Positions 35,807 through 47,995 of a stretch of 64,000 bases of DNA are shown piece by piece; the first letter of the stretch is position 1; every line of letters begins with the position of its first letter. The notes below the pieces were generated by a model. The model searched no databases. It was not told the DNA's origin and saw only the letters and a program-made list of their open reading frames with translations. Source of the DNA: Hofstenia miamia. Lineage: Eukaryota > Xenacoelomorpha > Acoela. The stretch lies in the NCBI GenBank assembly GCA_004352715.1, contig SCFE01000034.1:1816618-1880617 (forward strand), read 5' to 3'. The translations under genes and the position numbers were made by a program.

Positions 35807-37685
35807 CTAATATAAATTGTTGGAAATAACATTGTCAATTTCAACGTGTAAATATTTGATATATTCGCTTTGTTTTATTTGTACATAATTTACTTTAAGT
35901 TCCATATCTTTTGTGAAATTTCTGAATTTCTTAGACGAGAATATTATAAGCTGCGTTTTTTCAGTATTTACTTTCAATTTATTATTTGAGAAATACCTTG
36001 TGAAATTTTCGATGTCACTTTGGATTTGTAGGGTTCCAGTTGCATTAAAGGAATTTATACCAGCAGGTATCAGACAGGTATCATCTGCATATCGATAAAT
36101 TTTACTGTTGTTCACCTGTTGATTTATGTCGTTCACGTAGATTGCAAATAGGATGGGGCCAAGAACCGTACCTCGAAGAATACCGCAGTCATTTATAATA
36201 TATTTTTATTAGTGGAAAATAATATTTTATTATGTTTGTAGTTCGCTGACGTTTGCCAATCTAAAGGAAGATTACGTATTTGTTGGGAATATATTATTAT
36301 TATTTTTCTTTCTATTTATATTGGGGAAAATTAAAATTGCCAATAAGTTCTTTGAATTTTGTATTCAGATTGTCTATTCTTGTTGATTTTTTAGTCGTAA
36401 TTTGGTATCAATTCTTAGTTCATTTGTGTCAGTTGAAATCCCTTTACTTTATATCAAATTTTTATAAATGTATCGCTATTTTTTGTTTGTATTACTAAAT
36501 TTTTCAAATGAATTTTTTGTTTTAAAGCAGATTTTATTTCTTAATTGCTTCATTATCATCTTTGATTTTTTCGTAATTAGTCAAATTAGTAATCGTGAGT
36601 CTGTTTTAGCAAGATGAAATTGTTTTCCTTTAATGCTTGCCTGTTCATGTGTATCATTGTCATTGGCACTTGATAAAGCAATTTTTCACGGCTTTTAAAT
36701 GGTGCCGCTTATTAATTGCATTGCAAATTTCTTTTGAAATATATTTTATCATGCAAGATCCAGATTTTAATGTGTATACGTACTTAAAGGATATGATTTT
36801 AAACCAGTATTTCCATTATTTCGTCTGAGTATTTTATATAATTCCCTGTAAAATTAATAAAAACTATTAGTTTTAATAGTAATATTACTTATATAGGTGC
36901 GGAGAGCAGGGTCACTGAGTGATTCGAAGATAAAAAACTTGAAACATAAGTCTGAATTTGTTATGAAGTAGTCGATTAAATTGTTATTTCGTGGATGACT
37001 ATTAGTATTTACGTAAGAAACATCGTATGGCGGCACAAAATTCTATTAACGAATACTTTCAAGATGATTAAAATAATTTAGGTTGAAGTCACCAAATATA
37101 TTCATAGATAATAGGTGTAATTTGGTTCAGAAATTTCATTCGCTTTAAAATGTAGATAGTGAGTATGATGTTTTTATTTCAATTGTATGCGATATTATTT
37201 AGTTCTTTATGCATTTATTTCTATCCAGAGTGATTCATATACATCGTTATTTAATTCAAATTCTAATTTAGGCAGTGGTTTTAAACATTTTGAAGATAAT
37301 ATTATGAGTGAGCCAACTCTACCTAATCGGGCATTTATGAATATATCGAAATAATGTCCGTCAGGGTTAAACAAATTAGGATCGGCGTCATACTGTAACC
37401 ATGTTTCAGTAATTAAACATATTGCATTTTTACCTATCTTATTAATTTAGTTGTCAAAATCAATTCTGATTGAATTAGACTTCTAGAATTCAAATAAATG
37501 AATTGGTAGATATTTTTGAAATTTCTTAGTTTATTTTCAATTTGGGATTCTTCTAGAATTGATCCGGGGTTAAGCTTAGTGTCTCCAAAGAGAAGCAATC
37601 TAATGAAATAAAAATGTGTATTGAGATAGTTCAGAAGAAATGTAGCTGAATTTATTACAATTAAACATGGAAAGTGAACAGCCAT
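35807..37685 (-). pseudogene. LINE D ORF2: 2A-like start, endonuclease, reverse transcriptase
   Basis: The frame 37685-37434 has a hydrophobic leader (residues 5-33), then FGDTKLNPGS (33-42) and FIYLNSRSLIQ, the start of the endonuclease. After a stop come the catalytic-type LITETWLQYD (37410), RLGRVGSLIIL, FGDFNLNYFNHLES (37095) and SLSDPALRT. RT is readable from ILRGTVLGPILFAIYVNDI (36180) through YRYADDTCLI (36095, catalytic YADD) and NKLKVNTEKTQLI to KYLHVEID. Stops and frameshifts separate the parts. In a live element it would nick DNA and copy the element RNA at the nick. Confidence 0.75.
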
Positions 37686-38018
37686 TTTCAGAAAAGTTTT
37701 AGAGCAAAATAGTAGATTATAAGCATGCTAAATTTAAATGCCTTTGTAGTAGTGTTTAGTGGAGGTGTATTGTGAGTTGAGTGGTGTTACTTGTGAATGC
37801 ATATGGTACATAGCTACATTTTTAAACAAAGATATGTCAAGAGAGAAAAAATGTAAAGTACTAGTTTCATATTTATAGATACGGAGGAGCAGTGAGAAGG
37901 ACACGAGAACTTGAATTGGTTATAGCTTTGGAGTATGGACATTTGCTATACGATGAGATAGATTGAAGATTTCATTCTGTCTGAAATAAGAATGGCGATT
38001 ACAAATTATGTGAGACTT

Positions 38019-38662
38019 ACCTTGATCAGAAAGATGCATTCCATCCTACTAAGAAAGAAGTCTATCATTGATGTGACGAGGGGCAAATATAAAGCTTTTA
38101 AAACGAGAATAACAGAGAAATTATTCAAAGTTAGAATGGATGACTACGTTGAATGCTTGAACAATGAAGTTTCTTTGAAGAATGGAATCGTCACAGACTT
38201 GAGTGATTTCAAGAACATAGATGGATGGAAATGTGAATTGACGACGAAGTTCAGCGATTAGCCTGTTTAGCTTTGGTTTGAAAAACGGGCTATCATTTGT
38301 TTTGAGAGCGTCGATGAGATCAGTATTGATTATGATTGCTTTGATGTGAGTTCTGGGATGCGAAGAACTTTTTTCAGTGAGTTTCTTTGAATTGTGACCG
38401 GATAGGAGTGAATTTCAGTCGTCTGATTTGGAAGAAGAGTATGGGAGCGAACATATTTCAGAATTCTATTACCGATTAGAAGTGTAGTTGTGTTAAGCTT
38501 AATAGACTTGACGTAGTTAAATTTCGATTTCGACTTTAACAATTCAGAGGTGAATATCAAAGTGTTGTAGGAGAGTGACGAATACTGGAGGAACGAGCTA
38601 CTAGAGAAATAAAAGTCTCGGCAGATCCAACATTTGTTGGAGAAGACTGTGGACATAGGCAT
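38019..38662 (-). pseudogene. LINE D ORF1: SGNH-esterase-like domain
   Basis: One frame gives CWIC (possible zinc-finger remnant, residues 11-14), then TTLLIGNRILKYVR (residues 58-72), which aligns with block I of SGNH hydrolases (GDS with the catalytic Ser); here GDS is GNR. HSYPVTIQ follows. After a frameshift near 38355 the sequence continues as AIIINTDLIDALKTND, which resembles block III (GxND), and EITQVCDD. It then reaches DGMHLSDQGKS at 38045-38013, the block V Asp-x-x-His with its usual 'HLS..G' context. Esterase-type ORF1 proteins are known in CR1-clade LINEs. Loss of the Ser and the frameshifts mean no activity. Confidence 0.6.
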
Positions 38663-38924
38663 CAGAAGGTGCTGGAATTTCTTTTTCTTCAGTGAAGAGC
38701 TTGTTTTTCAAAAGATGCAAAAGAGCGTTTTCAATTTATCATTAACCTTGTTTCTACTAGCGTTACTTTGCGTAAAAAACCGATTTGTGCTCATTTTAAA
38801 AAATTTTATCCAAGCCTGTAAGAAATATTGAAAGGTTTCTATATGGACTCATCTATGTGGTAGGCCCTACTCATTCAAAGATGAGGTATGTGCTAAGGCA
38901 TGTGCTTATGTCTGTATTACATGC

Positions 38925-39317
38925 AAATAAGGATTTTTTTCTATGAAAAAATCCAATTTTTGTAAAAATATTCAAATTATGTCCATAACTAACACTCAGA
39001 TAATGAGACAATCTAATGTCCATGTGAACAAAAACGACTCGCCGTAGACGAGGGAACATCTGACTTCGAGCAAAAGCGTACCCAGGCGGAAATTCGCTAG
39101 TTGGCGAATTTAAGACGAAAAAAAGAAGAGACAATTCTCTATCTTGTTTTGTTTTTAGATTTTTATATATATATNNNNNNNNNNNNNNNNNNNNNNNNNN
39201 NNNNNNNNNNNNNNNNNNNNNNNNNNNNNNNNNNNNNNNNNNNNNNNNNNNNNNNNNNNNNNNNNNNNNNNNNNNNNNNNNNNNNNNNNNNNNNNNNNNN
39301 NNNNNNNNNNNNNNNNN

Positions 39318-39349
<32 letters not shown>

Positions 39350-39425
39350 ACTTAGTTCTTGAGTTGTAAGCCTTTAAATATTTTTTGTTGAAGTCATCAC
39401 ATATTTTGAAAATCTCTAGTGGAAA
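38925..39425 (+). repeat. Dispersed repeat family, copy 2, with (TA)n and N gap 39175-39317
   Basis: Matches 32754-33075 in ordered blocks (see that entry). Between 'tttttagattttta' and 'gcaacttagttcttgag' it contains a (TA)n tract holding 143 Ns. A more G+C-rich insert (39030-39105), absent from copy 1, distinguishes this copy. Confidence 0.6.
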
Positions 39426-39429
39426 TAAG

Positions 39430-40429
39430 ATATACAAAAGAATTGCTGCAGCAAGGGATGTAATTCCGCCAAACAGCTTGTTGCGTACCGCGTCGCGGAG
39501 AGCGCAAGATAACAGACTGCATTTTAAAATAATAATTATAGTGATCATAATAATAGTACTACTAATAATATTACGTGTTAAAGCAAATTTATTGCTAAAT
39601 ATTTATACATGTCTACAAACTAACTCATAACAAGAATATTTTCAAAACTATTATGCATTATTAAAAGGCAGTTTTAAAAATAAGTTGAACATGCATTAAG
39701 TTTATTGTCTAAACCCAATAATCTTTGTTTATTCAATAGAAAGTTGTTATTTTTTTCTTCAAGTGATTATATTTTCTCACATTTTATATCAATACTTAAT
39801 TCAATCCAAAAGATTGAACATCCAAAAACAACATCTTGACGATTATTGATACTAAAAAGTGTTTTAATCCTTATATTGGTTTTGATGTGACTGTTAATGA
39901 GACTTAATGAACTAAAATACCTTAAGAAATTATAAATAATCCATCAATTTCTCAAGAACAAAAGTTCATTAACATTTATTCTGTAATCCCGGTACCGCAA
40001 AAGATTTTTCAGATAGCATCGGTCCCGTACCGTTCCGTTAACGGGACCAATGCTGGGGACGATGACAGAACTGGAACCGGTACCGCAAACCTCTAGTGAG
40101 CTCATGCTTTTCATTATAATTAAGTAAAAAATTTTTGCGATGTTAGTTTTTGAAGGAGAAATGCACGTTAATTAAATTGCATTAAGACAAATGAATATAT
40201 TAGTTCTGCATATAATTGTTTCCTGCATACCGCAAATGGTAAAGTACTTATTTACAGATGCTTTTTTCAATTTTTAGTAGAGTAAATTATCAAATTTTAA
40301 ATCATTCTATTAGTTCTCTATGGACACTTACATATGTGATTTAAGTTATTTCGTTATTACAAACATTAATTTTAATCATTTCTGAAATCGTTTTTCATTT
40401 TTTAGAAGGAAAAATGATAAATTGAGGCT
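39430..40429. other. Intergenic, no gene seen
   Basis: A+T-rich. A G+C-rich patch at 39985-40100 contains GGTACCG three times and ends, on the minus strand, TAGAGGTTTGCGGTACCGG, like one end of an hAT-type element; no second end found. Confidence 0.5.
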
Positions 40430-42357
40430 TAGATTATTGTTATTATTATTCTTGCATCTCACAGATTCATGTTGGTATTCCTCTTGGTTCGGGAACTCAC
40501 CTGTTCCCAGAGAGTCTGAGAGCTTTCCTTAGGACTCTAGCTGTTCCTAACAATGCTGCCTTCTGTGCTACTGCCCCTCCCCACTTTGGTACTCCTAACT
40601 CCTCCAAGTATCTCTTATGCTTCTTACTTACTGTTCCTAGTGCGCCTACTACTACCGGGACTACTTCAACCTTCTTTAACTTCCACAGCCTTTCTATTTC
40701 CTCTGCCAACTCTCTGTATTTGTCTATCTTCTCTTTCTCCTTGCTTTCTACATTTCTGTCCTTTGGTACTGCTATGTCTATCACTGTTCCCAATCTTTTC
40801 TCTTTGTCTACCACTACTATGTCTGGCCTCCGTGCTTCTATCACCTTGCTTGTCTGTATGTTGAAGTCCCACAGTATCTTAACCTTCTCATTTTCTATGA
40901 CGCCCTGTGGCGTGTGCTCATAGCACTTGTCTCCTGGTTCTAACCCATGCTGCCTGCTCAAACTCCAGTGAACCATTCTTCCCATCTTGTCATGCCTGAA
41001 TTTAAACTCATTCTGTGCCAACTTCTCACCTCCTGCTATCAGATGGCCTACTGTTTCCGCCTCTTTCTTACATAGCCTACACTAATCACTTACTTCTGCT
41101 CTTCTGTCTATATGCTTCTTCACCCCGTTCGTTCTTATTGCTTGCTCCTGTGCTGCCATTATTAGTTCTTCTGTTTCTCTCTTCAGTCCTGCCTTCTTTA
41201 ACCACTTGTTGCTCTCTTCTCTGTCACACATTTCTGTGTTCCTCCAGTATTCTCCATGCATTGCCTTCTGCCTATACCTTGTTTGTCTCTCTGATTCCAT
41301 CCTACTCTGGTATATCTTCTTTCCTTCACTCTCAGTTCTTATCTTCTTTAACTCCTTAGTGACCTCTAGTAGGGATCCTCTAGGTTGCTCTTCTACATAT
41401 TCCCTTAGCCCTAGTGCTTCTGCTTCTACAGTTTCCTCAACACTTAGCAGCCCTTTCCCTCCCTTATGCCTTGCCATGTACAGCCTATCTACATCTCCAT
41501 TGAGGTTGAATGCTCTCTCTGCTGCTAGTATCTTCCTTGTCTCCCTGTCTAATTCCCTCAGTTCATTCTTGTTCCACCTAACTATTCCTGCCGAATATCT
41601 CAACACTGGTATTGCCTTTATGCTGTTCTGTCCATTCAATGCTGACTTCTGTAATACCTTCCTTACTCTCCTCTTGTATTCTTTCCTTAGCCTCATCTTC
41701 ATTTCCTCGTGATCTGTTCTATCTTTCTCTATCACACCTAAGTACTTGTACCCCTCTTTGACTTCCTCAATCTTATCCCCACTGCTTGTCCTCAAACCCT
41801 CCCCATCCACACACTTGCCTCTAGTCATTGTCACTGCTGCACACTTTCCTAATCCAAACTCTAACCCTGAATCTCTGCTTGCCTTCTCCAATGTCTCCAC
41901 TTGCTTCTGCAACATCTTCCTTGAACTAGCATACATCTTCAGGTCGTCCATGTACCACAGGTGACTCACTGCTCTACCATTCTTCTCCATCTTATACCCT
42001 ATGCCTGTCTCCTTTANNNNNNNNNNNNNNNNNNNNNNNNNNNNNNNNNNNNNNNNNNNNNNNNNNNNNNNNNNNNNNNNNNNNNNNNNNNNNNNNNNNN
42101 NNNNNNNNNNNNNNNNNNNNNNNNNNNNNNNNNNNNNNNNNNNNNNNNNNNNNNNNNNNNNNNNNNNNNNNNNNNNNNNNNNNNNNNNNNNNNNNNNNNN
42201 NNNNNNNNNNNNNNNNNNNNNNNNNNNNNNNNNNNNNNNNNNNNNNNNNNNNNNNNNNNNNNNNNNNNNNNNNNNNNNNNNNNNNNNNNNNNNNNNNNNN
42301 NNNNNNNNNNNNNNNNNNNNNNNNNNNNNNNNNNNNNNNNNNTTATTATTATTATAC
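40430..42357 (-). mobile_element. R4/Dong-like non-LTR retrotransposon, copy 2 (best preserved)
   Basis: It spans from (TTA)n at about 40433-40450 to (TTA)n at 42343-42355. The 3' end on the minus strand is CTGTGAGATGCAAGAATAATAATAA. Coding is continuous from the RT region (after the N gap 42017-42342) to the C-terminal end at 40497, apart from one nonsense codon. The repeats at both ends match the TAA-repeat preference described for Dong-type elements. How much of the 5' region lies in the gap cannot be seen. Confidence 0.88.
40497..42016 (-). pseudogene. R4/Dong copy 2 polyprotein: RT catalytic region to restriction-like endonuclease
   Basis: One frame runs from KETGIGYKMEKNGRAVSHLW through YMDDLKMYASSRK (catalytic YMDD, about 41950), EFGLGKCAAVTM and YKYLGVIE (motif E), then the long linker, to a single TAG at 41082-41084. 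It continues in the same frame with CRLCKKEAETVGHL (a C-x2-C...H zinc-finger start whose last Cys is Gly), then ARRPDIVVVDKEK, TVIDIAVPKDRNVESK and EKIDKYRELAEEIERLW (PD-(D/E)xK-type nuclease). It ends ALLGTARVLRKALRLSGNR*. Copy 1 has AAG at the stop position, so one point change would explain the TAG. The encoded enzyme nicks TAA-rich targets and reverse-transcribes the element. Confidence 0.88.
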
Positions 42358-42545
42358 AATGCCTACTTAATGACAATAATACACTACATTCATTTGAAAA
42401 TTTTGTATAAATTGCACACACACACAACACACACACACACACATTTTAACATATATATTTATTATATTTGTAAATAGCTTTTTATAGTTTTGTAGTTTAT
42501 AGTTTTTGTACCTTTTTTCTTGCAGCAATAAATTGCTTTTGAATC

Positions 42546-42613
<68 letters not shown>
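42343..42613. repeat. TTA, CA and long (TTA)n microsatellites
   Basis: (TTA)n at 42343-42355 borders R4/Dong copy 2; a CA run lies at 42417-42441; (TTA)n of about 23 units spans 42546-42613. The sequence before the long run, 'cagcaataaattgcttttgaatc', looks like the 3' UTR of a plus-strand LINE, so the long TTA run may be that element's tail. Confidence 0.85.
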
Positions 42614-43840
42614 GTAATATGTAACGAGAATTTCAATTTCTTTTGTCAAATGCCTTGTTCCCTCAAAGGAGTTTTATCTGTTCGTAATATGCAGAGACCA
42701 TATGTGCGTTTTCAAATGGTTCCGTTGTCCTAGGATTCAATTATGCATATCGCAAATAGAAAGGAACTGTATTAACAGTTCCTTGGGGTACACTTATAAT
42801 TATAGAAAATACTATCGATTTTTACTATTTTTGTGATAGCTTAAAAAACTCATAATGAAATTTACTGCATTGAAACTAAGATATTGCCACCTTAATATTT
42901 CTTTTAAGGTGTGAAAATAAATTTAGATAAATAACTTACTTATGTAGATCAAGTAAAGAAACCTCTTTGAACAAATTTTAATCAACATTTAGTGCAATCA
43001 TTTTTGTAATGGATAAGATCGCATCCGATGTGTTGAATTTAAGTCGAAATCCAAATTTACCATTTGATAGAATTTGATTGTTATTAACCTTAGGCTGCCA
43101 GGGGAGTTTTGAAAATTTTTCACATCTTAGAAAAATATGCTTAAATATCGATGAAATATTTTTGTAAGGGAAAGTCTTTATTTATAGTACAATGACTGAA
43201 TGCTACAAGAATGTATTCATCCATTGTAAAAAAATATTATTTAATTACTCAAAACTGTAGGTTACTGGATCCATAAGATATTAATCATCTAGTTCATTTA
43301 CTATATTTCTAAGGTGAAGATGAAGATTTTCAATTTTTACGAATTTAATACTGAATTTTCAAAATGTCTGTTTAATATATGTGCGATTGCGATACTCGTT
43401 CAATTAATGTACATCCTATTACCATAATTAATTTATTTAATGATTATATTTAGAGTTTTAGTATCCCATTGTTATTATGAGGAAAATGCGATTATTGGTT
43501 AGATTTTATAATCCTTGCCTAGCATTCGTAATTAGATTTGCGGATCTTTTTGATAAATTCTTAATTTCCGCATAATGAGTCAAAGCAAAATTGATAAGAT
43601 TTGACTTAACAAACTAAAAGAAAGTTTATTAATCTCCCACGTAAAAATAAATTATATTTACATCGGAGTTGCTTGATTTAAGGCTTTTGTGATTTCACGC
43701 GTAATAAAGTTTAGGTGAGATCAAATATATTTGGATTGTTTTCAACAAATTTATAAATTTTAGCTCATTAAGTTACAAAAATCTCTGCAATAAACACATT
43801 TTCTATTATTAAATTTCAACTTATAGTTGCTAATATACAC
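42614..43840. other. Intergenic, no gene seen
   Basis: A+T-rich; no frame of interest. By position it could contain the eroded RT of the relic at 43.85-44.43 kb, but I cannot read it. Confidence 0.45.
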
Positions 43841-43844
43841 AAAG

Positions 43845-44430
43845 GTTGCGGTCACTAAGTGATTCAAAAATATGTGTTTTATATTTATTAGAAATGTGGA
43901 TACGAAATAGTCGACTACATTAAGCAATTTTGGAATATTTTTTTTTGGATTGTAGCAAAGGATAATTATTTCACTGTTGTACGAATTTGAAAAAAATCTA
44001 ATTCTATTAATGTAGTTTCGAAAATTGCAGGTTTATATTTTAATCATCTCTACGTTGTGATTTTAACGATTTTAGAATAAGCATAATCCTCCACCATGCT
44101 CAAATCGATTTTTAAAATGAATATCAAACGTATTTTCATCTGGATTATATGAGAATTTTAAATTGTCAGAATCTTTTCACCAAGCTTCAGTAAAAACATA
44201 TATTGGGTTATTTCTGATTATGCTCACCACTTGAATACATTACACTAAGACTTCTAGTATCTTTAGTATTTAGGTAAGCAATTTAAAAATTTCTTTTCGA
44301 AATCATTCGTTGAAAATAATTATTGGATCGTGTAGTAATTGGGTTCACCCAACTTCTTTATTTGGCTACAGGGCCAGTAATTACATTGCATGTAGGTGGA
44401 TGCGGTTCCGGTTGACCTGCAGTTTAAGTC
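43845..44430 (-). mobile_element. LINE relic G: endonuclease of the same family as LINE D
   Basis: Plus-strand 43850-43935 ('gcggtcactaagtgattc...cgaaatagtcgactacatt') matches LINE D at 36899-36980. On the minus strand an endonuclease can be read in pieces: YLNTKDTRSLS, then ICF with TEAW (for TETW), NPDENTFDIHFKNRFEHGGGLCLF, and finally LNHLVTA. The spacing from TEAW upstream to a KKLGEPN stretch (about 55 codons) is close to the spacing from TETW to the 2A-like KLNPGS in LINE D. Confidence 0.5.
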
Positions 44431-47400
44431 TGACAAACAAAAAATTAGGGCAGATAGCGTTGGGTTGAATGTTTTTACTGACCAATTTCACCTACTTAAA
44501 GTAAACACTTTCAAAAGAATTCTAGAATACTATCGAAATTCAAGTTCGAAACTAATATCTAAATTTTGCAAGGAATGAAAAAATATAGAGGTAAAATAAA
44601 GATAAGCTTTAGTTCATGTTTTAAATCCCATTTTTATAAATTTTTAGAAGATTATGATTGTATTTGTGTGAGGAATTAATTATCTTAATTATTTTTTGTA
44701 ATCGTTGCGCAATATTAATTGTAACAGCAAAAGTGTAGATTTACAATGATTCATTTTTCACTATCATTTCGCCTTTAGCCATACAATAATTCCGTCATAC
44801 TAAAAAACGGATTCGTCATTTTGCATATGTAGAAGAATAAAAAATTATAGAAGACTCTCAACTTTTGTAGGTGAAACCTTGCCAAACAACATATGCTGAA
44901 GATTTGATTCAAGTATTTCAGCAAAGCATATTTACTAATTTAATTATAATATTGGAAGGAAATGAATTTCTTCAATTTTAATAATTTAACCGAATGGTAG
45001 AAACAGAAGCGACAAGCCGCTAATTGTTAATTCAGACTTCGTTAGCCACAAGCAGATTTCAATATCCTAATTTTAATTTTTTTTCAATGACATCCGCAGT
45101 ATTCACTGGCAGACTGACTAATCAAATCTAATTTTAATATAATCATTTGTTGAGAAAATATACATGTATAGGCCTAATACCAATAACTAAAGAATTTAAG
45201 TAGATGCGTGTAAAAGTTACAGTTTGAAGTTTCAGTATTTAATTCATTAAATATTGACGATGTATTTAAAAAATTTACTTACAAACCAATTTTATTGAAA
45301 TTTTCCTTGTAAATTTTTAATTATATAATATAGACATTATTCTTGAAATTTCATAATTATTTTCTATAATTTTCTTAAATAATTTTGAAATTTGAAGGAT
45401 TGTTATAATTAGCTGTCGAAATTAAATTATTGAAGTGACTTTAATTTTGTTTTACATGCTCCGGAATGGAAGTTATAAATTTAACGGAAAATATCAGAAA
45501 ATAAATCGCTATGCATTGAATATTTTTCAGCTTTGCTTGAACTAGTGTTCTTAGGCATTAATGTACAAAATCAGAGTCACCTATATTTCTTAGTAATGAA
45601 AATTTTGCATGTTATATCCTTTTTCGACAACATTTTCACTACATTACCACTCAAATAGATTTTAAGGATCTGTTTTGAATGCATAACTACTTCAAAGACA
45701 TTGAAACGAAATGCAAATATTGTTAAATAATGGTGTATGTATTAATAGCCTTGGAGGTTAATCCATAAAATTGTCAACCATCTGAAAAATTGATTTACAA
45801 AAAAATTCAGATTTTTAGTACAAAATATTTTATTATTGCTAGATATTAAGAAATTGGATTTTTACTCTCTTATATTAATGAAATATTCTTAGAATTATTG
45901 GATAAACAATTAATGTAATTGATGTTATTAGCATGTGCCTTTTTTAGCCGACATAGTGAAGTAAGAGATTTTATTTTAGCAATTGAAATAGATTGCTATT
46001 TCATTTTTTAAGTTTTTACGTGTTTCAAACGATGGTTACATCGGAATACCTGGCGAAAGTACTCATGTATATTTTTTTAATTGACTGAAATTTCTCAAAA
46101 GTACAGTTAATAAATGAAATGTGGGACAGTTACGAAATGACTATAATTATTTAGAATGTATTAACAAGACCATGATGTAATATACATAACAGCCTAATGC
46201 TCTAATAATGAAGTGTCTCATGCAAACTGTTCTGATAAAATCTATTCCATTAGGTATCCTAAGAAAAGCCAAAATTGTGTGGATCCGTTACGTGGAATTA
46301 ACCTAGGTCAAAATTTGTTAATAGATATATAGCGATTCAAATTCAACAATTTATTATCAGATTTACGAAACATTCTCAATATGTTTCAATATTCTTAATC
46401 TCTTTAATGAATTTCTTCTAGAGATAATAATTTTTTGTGAACTTTGTAGAGTAAAAATTTCAAATTAAATGGCCCGGTATCGGGGTTTGCTTAAGCAGAA
46501 ATTACCATTTCTGTGCATAATGAGCTTTAATTCTTTGACTAGTTCTGATCATGACTAGAAAGGTATCAAACCCGATTCACTTACTCCCTTAGGCTTGTGG
46601 AAATATAGTCTTATTTAAAGAATATTTGATAAGCCTAAGATCAATTCAAAAACTAAAACTAACAAAACGAATTTAATTAAATGGTAGAACATAACATAAT
46701 AGTAATAAAACTGATATCTCCAGATCGGCTCTGGTCATTTATGAGCATGCTTGCACTCCAAACAGATACCGACTTTTTACAAAGATAAAAGTTTAATGGA
46801 GCAGGCAAAAATTAAAAAATCTGTTGTATGAAGTGTAAGCTAGTGTTTAAGGCAGCTTAGATTAGTCTCAATAGAGATTCAGTTTGAAAACGGCAACAAT
46901 GTCACCAAAACAAACAAAAATATAGGTTTTTTCACACATTACTAGCTAGCCAGTAGGAGGAAAATTTAATGCTTTGCTATGCATTAGTTGTCATATGCGA
47001 CAAAATAGCTACATGTTCACATCGTTCAATTTTTCGATGTAATGTTAAAACCTATATATGTAATCAATAGTAAATATCACATTTATTGAATGCCCGATTT
47101 AAAGAAAAAACCTTCCATCCAACCCGAGCTGACCTGTACCCGCCCCACCAGTAATAGCAACCCAGCCACACATATGATCATGTATTTTTACGATTGCGAA
47201 TTGATATTCTGTAATATGCCAAACGGTAATGTAAGCCAACTCCTTCTTTGTATAATATTTAGATGAATACACAATGCTAAACAAATTAATTTAAATGTTC
47301 ATGCCCTGTATATTTATGGCCAGTAATCAGGAAAGGTACCATACAAATATAACAAAAACCATAAAAATAAATTTTTCTTGCTTTTGTCAACATCGATTAC

Positions 47401-47480
47401 ATAAGCTACCAAAAGGCAATTGATGGTAAAGAACTTATGGCAGGAATGCTAGCTACCTAAAAATCATAAACTTAGTTGTC
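44431..47480. other. Intergenic, no gene seen
   Basis: Three kilobases of A+T-rich sequence with no supported coding, RNA gene or mobile element. A small G+C-rich patch at 47110-47160 (cccgagctgacctgtacccgcccca) again looks like an isolated hAT-type end. Confidence 0.5.
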
Positions 47481-47995
47481 AAAGTGAATGGATTGCATAT
47501 CGAGGGATACCTCACAGTTCATCTATCGGTTTTTCTCTTTACAGTATTCCTATCAGATCTAAAACTTCCACAACTGTGAAATTCGCAGACGATGTTACGT
47601 ACTGTACAGTATTCGATTGTAACTATCAATTTAGTAACGCATTGGATGTCATGGGAAGCTGGTGCAACGACAAAAAAATGACGCTCATCTTCTTTAAATC
47701 TACTCAAATAGTCATTGGTAAGCATGCGGAAATCTAGCTCTCAAGGATAAAAATCGAATAGTTCTCAAAAATCTTGGGATTTACAATCACTAATGATCTG
47801 TCATGGAAATTACATGTTAACAATTGCATCAAGAATGCTGGCTCTCGACTATTCTGTATGCGGCAGCTAAACAATCTTTTAACAGAGAGACAATTGAGGC
47901 ATTTGTTGACTTATCTGTAGCATGTTTGATCAATGTTTTGTCAAACATCGGAAAACTCTTGATATTAATATCCAATTTGTTATCAAACGAGATTT
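47481..47995 (+). mobile_element. LINE relic E: reverse-transcriptase fragment
   Basis: Plus-strand frame from about 47484: WIAYRGIPHSSSIGFSLYS (degenerate GxPQGSxxGP box), TVKFADDVTYCTVFD with an intact FADD catalytic box (47575), GSWCNDKKMTLIFFKST, a stop, then after a frameshift LKNLGFTITNDLSWKLHVNN and FCMRQLNNLL (motif E and thumb). Fits a CR1/Jockey-type RT. No 5' or 3' end recognised. Confidence 0.7.

Larger units (their letters stand above)
35807..38662 (-). mobile_element. CR1-like non-LTR retrotransposon D (decayed, with esterase-like ORF1 and 2A-like motif)
   Basis: The minus strand carries a degenerate ORF1 with an SGNH-hydrolase-like domain (38662-38019), then ORF2 starting at about 37685 with a hydrophobic leader and a 2A-like relic, then an endonuclease (37480-36854) and RT (36190-35807). 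This is the layout described for some CR1-clade elements. The RT N-terminal third (36240-36850) is too eroded to read as a single frame. Many stops and frameshifts; dead. Confidence 0.72.

Noticed and set aside
37992-38261. Plus-strand 89-codon frame
   Set aside because: Antisense to the SGNH-like ORF1 of LINE D.
40064-40078. 15-base match gacagaactggaacc with 61061-61075, as evidence of one repeat family
   Set aside because: A 15-mer match is expected about once by chance in 64 kb; flanks differ.
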